In this document: one piece after another, positions 58,305 to 64,000 of the stretch
Layout of the letters: every line of letters starts with the position of its first letter
Position numbering within the stretch: position 1 is the stretch's first letter
Source of the DNA: Nageia nagi
Taxonomy: Eukaryota > Pinophyta
Length of the DNA: 64,000 nucleotides
Assembly: GCA_050084985.1 (NCBI GenBank)
Contig: JBITNC010000001.1
Location: 18,476,001 to 18,540,000, forward strand
Direction: 5' to 3'
Notes under the pieces: model-generated
Database searches by the model: none
What the model was told of the DNA's origin: nothing
Seen by the model: the letters and a program-made list of their open reading frames with translations, nothing else
Program-made: the position numbers and the translations under genes

Positions 58305-60866
58305 AATCCCCAAGGGGGGATGAATAAGGCAAAACAAAAACCGGACCTTAAACCCACATGGGAATGGGTTAACATCTTCACCTACAACCGAGCTAAACTA
58401 ATAGAGAAAATTGAAATCTCTTTGGAAGCTAAGATTGTTGAGAAGGAAGTGCGAATCATGATCCCCAAAACTATTGTCAATAATGAAGCCGAAAGATATA
58501 AGAAAATGTTTATCGGGCAATTTGTGGGCAATAGACCGGGGCTCGAAATAATCTAGATATGGATGACATAAAACAGGCTCACTAAAGGATCTGTCAAATT
58601 AGTGGTGCTTCCTAAGGAATTCCTATTTTTTAGTTTCTCCTACGAAGATGACCTGTCCAAAGTCCTGAAAGTGGGGCCATGGTTCTTGGGTAGAAAGGGA
58701 TTGATCCTGAAATGGTGGTACAAAGGTTTCAGACATGAAGTGGAAAATATCAATCCAATTCGTACCTGGGTAAGTCTTCCCAACCTTCCACATGAGTACT
58801 GGAACACCAATGTAATTGTTGGAATTGCAAAAGTAATTGAAGAGTTAATCTCCATAGAAAAGTGAACTAAGAATAGAAGTAGGCCGACATATGATAGATT
58901 CTGCGTAAACATTGACACCACAAAGGATTTGAGGAAGAAAATTTTCGTGGATGAGGAAGATGGAGGTACATGGGAACAAGAAATTGTCTACCAAAACCTC
59001 CCCTTCCAGTGCACAATCTGCAACCAGTATTATCATTATGCTAGAGAGTGTCCGGAAAGGAAAGTGGAGCCCCCTTCAGTAGGAAAGGTTAATGATAAAA
59101 AGAAGGATGAGGGAGGTTGGATGCAAGTTCAGAAGCAGGGAAAAAAAAGAAAGATCAATTCAACAATAAAAACAAGTATCAAACCTACAAGAAAGGTTAT
59201 ACAGGTCAAAAACAGACTGAGGTAAATAAAGAACAGCCAAGAAGAAACCCATTTACGCCATCAGATAACTTTGAGGGAACCGAATCAGCAGATGAATCAT
59301 AGGTAGAAGAGGACACATGGGAGGAGACGAAGATAACTAATATGGAGGAAGAGGAACCAATGGAAATGGACTTGGATGAGACATCCGCGAAGATGGTACA
59401 AAGAAGAAAAAGAAGCAGGAGTGGAATTATAGCAGATAAGAAAAAGGGAATACAGGGGGAAGGTGAATATATTCCAGTAAGACAACAGAACAATTTTAGG
59501 AAAAACCCCAAATGTAGGGCATCCGGTTATGAGGAAGCCCTCTAGCCAACAAATAAGAACCAAAAAGACAATGGAAGAAATAGCCAATGGGATGCAAGCC
59601 ACTCTAGAGCAGAGTGGACAGTCGTTGTCTTTATGAAGATTCTAAAAAGGAATTTACGAGGTCACAAGGACACTATCAAGCAGAGGTCTAGTCGAGATCT
59701 CTTGGAAATGCAATTAAAATGCAGCCAAAACTCTCAAGAAAGGAATCCATACAAAATAAGGAAGGTGTACAGACTTGAGGATGGGCCCCACTATGATTGA
59801 AGTGGCAATCTATTGAGTCACATGGCTCGGGTAAAGGATATTTACTATGTCAGATGGTGGGACCAACATCTTCAAATAAGGAGTATGAATGAAAGGAGTC
59901 GGCAACTAGTAGAAGTGATAGGTGATGATGTACGCAACTCAAACGAATCCCACAAGTTCCATAAGCCTCAAGTCAGAGATAGGGGACAGTGCGGCACACG
60001 AATACTCGTAACAGATGGTGGTCTAAGTTCCGAGGTGGTGGAAATCCAGAAATTATATCATCATTATCCAATGTTGTTTTGAGGCATGCAAAGGCAGATT
60101 TGAGAATTGCAAATATGGCCAGAAAAGGAGGAAAACCCCTTCTAAGGAAAAGGGTTCCTAAGAAGAGGCCCAAACCCACCTTAAAGAGGGAAGAAGAGGA
60201 GAGTAGAACCAAATCAAGCTGTTGAGGTAAGGAGTAAGAAAATTCTTCAAGATGAAAAAGGTAGTACAAGAGATCCTAGACATCCCAAAAAACCCTAGCA
60301 ACCCTTGGAATTCTAATGGCAATGCACAATAAGGCAAAAAAAAGGAAATGGAGGATTCTGAGAATCTTGGTGATTTTGGACTAGGAGAAAAGGAAGGGGA
60401 AAAGGAAGATAGTTCAAAGGAAACCCACGTAAGCTCTAGAAAATTTAAACCTAAGGAATTGGAGAGCCAGGAGCTCTCCAATTTCTTCTAAAAGCCCGAC
60501 AGTTGAAAAAAATAACGATAGAAAAAACGAATCCGATGAAACATGGGAAATAAGTAAAGGAGACCCCTCAATTGTCCCAGAGGGAATGACCATGAAGAAG
60601 AATGAGGAAACTAACTCAGACCATATGGAAGAGGATATATGGAGCAAAGAAGAATCCTCCAAGATCCCAGAACCCACCAAGTCTAAGTTGCTGAAGATCA
60701 ATGATCAGGAGAAACGCATCAAACCGGGAGATCCTTCGCCAAGAAAGCAATCAGAAGCAGAAGTTCAATTGGGTAAGAACTCTCCACTCATTCTTGAGTA
60801 TGTTTTGTTGATTGAAAAAGATTAGTTAGCAGAAGAAAAGGGAAAAGTTTCTGCCAAAGTACAAAC

Positions 60867-61959
60867 CTAAGTTACCGGATACTCCTGTAGAAGTGGTGGA
60901 TACAGGTTCAATATGTTTCGCATACGAATACGGGTTTGATACGTTTCGGATTCAGATATGGATACGGTTCAATATGCAAATGGATTCGTCCAGGAAACAC
61001 TTTTTTGAAGTCAGATACGCCACTGATGTACCTAGGAGTACCCAAGCGTATCAAGAAGTACCCACGGAGTATCCAAGGAGTTTAGTGGATTTTTTAATGA
61101 AGTTTATTATTTTTTTATTGTTTTTTCTCCTTGACTTTGACCGATTGCACATGGGCGACCCTAAAAGTTACCTCTTAAAGGCCTTAAGCCCTCTAAACTC
61201 ATTCATTCTTGTTCATTTCTCTTGCAAACAGCAAAGTTTTTTCCAAGAGGCTGAGCATTGACTTCAAAGTTGAAGAGTGATCAAAGCGAGTTGAAGAGTG
61301 ATCAAAGGGATCTTCTACAAGGATTGTATTGTCATTTCTACTCATCCACTCAGTCAAACACAATAGAATGAACTCAAAAAAGCGGAAGACTTAGTATATG
61401 TGTATTCCAACTTGCGCCTCCTTTCACACAAAGAAAATGACTATAAGCAAGCGGAGATGAAGTTGTGGGATATACAGCCAATACAAGCTCACTTGGATGC
61501 ATCCAATTCCCAAAATATATTACCCATTTGATGACTTGGATGAACATGAAGATGTTGTTAGTGCAAGTGGCAATGGCACTGGTAGTGGTTATAATGTTCC
61601 TACATCATCTAATGTCAATGATGATGATGAGATTATTGATTTAGAATCTTAGACTCTTAGAAGTTTCATTTGAACAGTTGAAACTTGAACTCAATATTAC
61701 TATTTTAATATTGAACTTGAAGTTTGCGCAATATTTGTCATCCATGTTTTAAATGACATTCATGTTTATGGTGGTTTTGTTATTTATATGATGTTATGTG
61801 AAACTCTAATCTTAATTTCATGCTTCTAGACTGCAAATTTATGTTTATTTTTTATTTTTACATGCTTTTGTATTGACATACCCAAAACATTTTTTTGCCA
61901 AATCCACGAATCGAACCAACGAACCCGAATCTGAGCCTGTACCCGAATCGATAACTTAG
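60867..61959 (+). mobile_element. hAT-2: deleted hAT transposon with perfect 8-bp target-site duplication
   Basis: The ends read CTAAGTTAC (60867, plus) and CTAAGTTAT (61959, minus). Flanks are GTACAAAC at 60859-60866 and 61960-61967. The 3' terminal exon of a transposase remains (listed separately); the rest is non-coding and full of subterminal GATACGGGT-type motifs. The insert plus one duplication is 1101 bp, a multiple of three, and the LINE frame continues across it. Confidence 0.92.
61320..61652 (+). pseudogene. hAT-2 transposase, C-terminal dimerisation end
   Basis: The frame reads KKAEDLVYVYSNLRLLSHKE and then QAEMKLWDIQP, resembling the C-terminal (LVYVHxNLRLL) segment of plant hAT transposases. 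After a frameshift at about 61528 comes the acidic tail DDLDEHEDVVSASGNGTGSG and NDDDEIIDLES, ending at TAG 61650-61652. The catalytic core and N-terminal zinc finger are absent, so the element is not autonomous. Confidence 0.8.
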
Positions 61960-62510
61960 GTACAAACAGAAGGAAGGTCAGAAGCACCTAAAAAGCAACC
62001 AAAAGAAGGTGAAACAGAGGAGGACACTCCCCTTGTAATACAGTCACTGAGTGTCATTAAACCAGTGATCACAAGATCAGCAAGCACAACACCACATACC
62101 CTAAGACAGAAGAGGAGAAAGAGATCTAATTCCAAGATGAGGCTGTAGAAGAGAAGGATCGAAGCACCTCAGGCAGAGAAGACCGCAACAATAAAGAAGA
62201 TGGGAGGGCCATGCCCTCAAAGAATAAGTAATTCAGTTTTTAGTAGTATTCGACTTGGATAGGAATCTTAGTTGCATTTTGTATTAGGAGCGGCTGAGAA
62301 TAAATTAGTAGGTAGCAAGATCAAATATGTTTTGGTCGTAACTAGACTGCCTCCAAGTTATAGCTAGGCAGTAATAGGAAGGCTCTATATGAGCATTTTT
62401 GGATGAGCCTAAAAAGAAAATCATTGTGACAGGATTTGGGATCCTCATAAAACCCGCGTTGCTTTTTGATAATATATTTACCCTATTATAAAAAATGAAA
62501 AAAAAAGATC

Positions 62511-64000
62511 GAGATTGAGAACTGATGGAAGATAGTTGTGCATCTAGACAAATCGCCCAGTTTGTTTGGGGAGATTTGCTTAGATTGGGCGCACGGAAGA
62601 GGATTGGTATGGAAATGGGTGTTTGGTTTGAGCACGAATCTAGGTTCGAAGGTGGCTTTGCATTCGGAGGTGGTCTTGGTTTGTTACAAGATCTGCAGGG
62701 AGGTGAAGATCGATTCAGTTTCAAAGAATGATACCTATCTCTAGTCTACAGTTGGTTGGATGCTATGAGCATAGAAGGTAGTGTCAAAAATGGAGGCTTG
62801 GAAATCCTTCTCCAGAAGATGTACCCCTCTTTGGAGATTGAGATCTATCTTCGAGGAGGATAATCTGCTAAGAGCTTTTTTTTTGAATGTTTTATTTTGT
62901 CATGTTTTGCACCTCAAATATGTTGTACTTGTTGAGTATTGTTTAGAGCTTCAATGCAAAATTGTAAAAGGTAGATGGGACCCTTTCAAAACCCACTTAT
63001 TTGTCCTAATGTGCACCCCTCCCCTTGTGGTGATGTGTCTCCACGCTTGGCACTCTATTGTTAAATTGCAAAAGATTGGGGAGCCTTTCAAAACCCACTT
63101 TTCTACTCAAATTTGAAAAAAAAAAAAAACAATAGGTTTGTCTAATCACTATCAAGATTTTTTAACATTCCCCATGCATTCAAGATAGGCACAAACCTTC
63201 CCAACCATTTGAACCCTTACAAGACCCTTTTTTTTTGCAAGATTAGTTTTGCATTAAATTCCTTGGTTCACAAGCAATCAAAGGCAAAAAGAGGCACAAA
63301 GAAAAGTCAAAGTTGAATCTCCATGTAATTTATTACAAGCATTTGTGACAAATTGGAGAACATTTTACACCAAAATGACAAATTCTAAGCCGAACCGAAA
63401 CAAGAAAACAAATTCAAAACATGTGAAACAACCCCTGCAACTTTCACCACATCAAAATACCCCTAAAACATGACAGACCACAATCATCTTTCAAGCATAC
63501 AAGACCAACCTCGATCTTGTTTCTGCAAGATATTCATTCCCAAAAAGTGACAACAGGTATTGATTCCAATTTCTAACGTTTTTATGGCCTCGATTCTTCC
63601 AATTCTGGTATTTCATGCATGTTTCTTCTTTCATTTCAAATTTGGTTTTTGTTATTAATCTACAAGGAGAAGGTTGATCTTAATGCCTAAAATATCTAAG
63701 ACAAGCTTCAATCCCCCCAAAACCATTAAGTTTTTGGATACATTTTGAGAAGGCTTTGGTTGCAACTCAAAAGGGTTAGATTCTTCAATAACATTGCACA
63801 AGTATCTCATTTCATCTTTTATTTGCCTCATGCTAGATCTAGGACTGCTATGTTTATTTCTTACTTGTTATCTTAGATCTCTTGTGTACCCTAGTCATCA
63901 TATTGTACTTGAATTGCCATTTCTTTCTTTGTCAATTTCTATTTTCATTCCGTAGGCAAAAATGTTATTTATAACTGCAATTATCTTTTTATTTGGCAAC
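62511..64000. other. Unassigned sequence at the right edge
   Basis: Several ORFs of 60-139 codons occur at 62305-63116 on both strands, but none resembles a known protein and they overlap each other. From 63117 on I see only AT-rich sequence with short A runs. Confidence 0.35.

Larger units (their letters stand above)
58320..62147 (+). pseudogene. LINE ORF1: DUF4283 domain, CCHC zinc knuckle, long charged tail
   Basis: The first ATG is at 58320. DUF4283 spans about 58380-58860 (FIGQFVGNRPGLEII, VVLPKEFLFFSFSYEDDLSK, VGPWFLGRKGLILKWW, TWVSLPNLPHEYW). The zinc knuckle CTICNQYYHYARECP (CX2CX4HX4C) is at 59013-59057. A Lys/Glu-rich tail then runs, with stops and shifts, to 60866 and, after hAT-2, from 61968 to TAG at 62145-62147. 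LINE ORF1 proteins bind the element RNA to form the particle used in target-primed reverse transcription. Stops at about 58554 and 58863 and others break the frame. The tail is unusually long for plant ORF1. Confidence 0.75.
58320..62510 (+). mobile_element. ORF1-only LINE, interrupted by hAT-2
   Basis: The element comprises an upstream tandem repeat, an ORF1, a 3' untranslated region (62148-62490) and an A-rich tail (62489-62506). No endonuclease or reverse transcriptase is seen between 58320 and 62510. It is either an internal-deletion LINE or a genuine ORF1-only non-autonomous form. The hAT-2 insertion of 1093 bp plus its 8-bp duplication lies near the 3' end of ORF1. Confidence 0.6.

Noticed and set aside
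62305-62724. 139-codon minus-strand ORF and the opposing 68-codon plus-strand ORFs
   Set aside because: The sequence includes the 3' end and A-rich tail of the LINE, and the frames show no known domain.

Overview
This is a gene-poor, AT-rich stretch of a large plant nuclear genome. Two host genes with spliceosomal introns lie in a mass of nested, decayed retrotransposons and DNA transposons. The two host proteins, the LINE ORF1 of the DUF4283 type, the Ty1/copia and Ty3/gypsy lineages and the hAT elements are all plant-like. Very long repeat-filled introns would suit a gymnosperm, but that is inference; no marker fixes the species.

Layout. 1-3707: 5' end of a minus-strand Ty1/copia element (Copia-1: gag start, about 3.1 kb leader, primer site, LTR A). 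3708-6780: an unidentified 109-aa ORF and a GC-richer non-coding block. 6781-8098: last exons of a plus-strand tRNA-splicing endonuclease catalytic subunit (SEN2). 8100-9480: non-coding with a diverged direct repeat. 9480-11330: LINE-1 fragment. 11331-14790: tRNA-Met primer-site and LTR remnant, then AT-rich sequence. 14800-22519: minus-strand Ty3/gypsy (Gypsy-1). 22529-23622: a plus-strand LTR with its primer site. 28352-33995: plus-strand Ty3/gypsy (Gypsy-2), with a G-patch-like segment between protease and reverse transcriptase. 33996-42431: nearly complete but dead minus-strand Copia-2, holding a solo LTR of another family with a perfect target-site duplication. 42432-44340: LTR scrap and low-complexity sequence. 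44380-50070: LINE-2 remnants broken by a 190-bp repeat.

50904-52652: the last three visible exons of a minus-strand folate-pathway gene, dihydrofolate synthetase / folylpolyglutamate synthase-like. One of its introns carries a tRNA-like SINE split by a 252-bp miniature LTR retrotransposon (TRIM/SMART type) with intact target-site duplications. 54000-56650: Gypsy-3 gag remnant. 56900-62510: LINE ORF1 (DUF4283) sequences hit by two inverted hAT elements, each with a perfect 8-bp target-site duplication. 62511-64000: nothing recognised.

The host genes are unrelated (tRNA splicing, folate glutamylation) and show no functional linkage. The rest of the window is a record of nested insertions. The most notable observations are the TRIM-in-SINE-in-intron nest, a possible conserved leader intron in the copia family, an ORF1-only LINE, and the paired hAT insertions.
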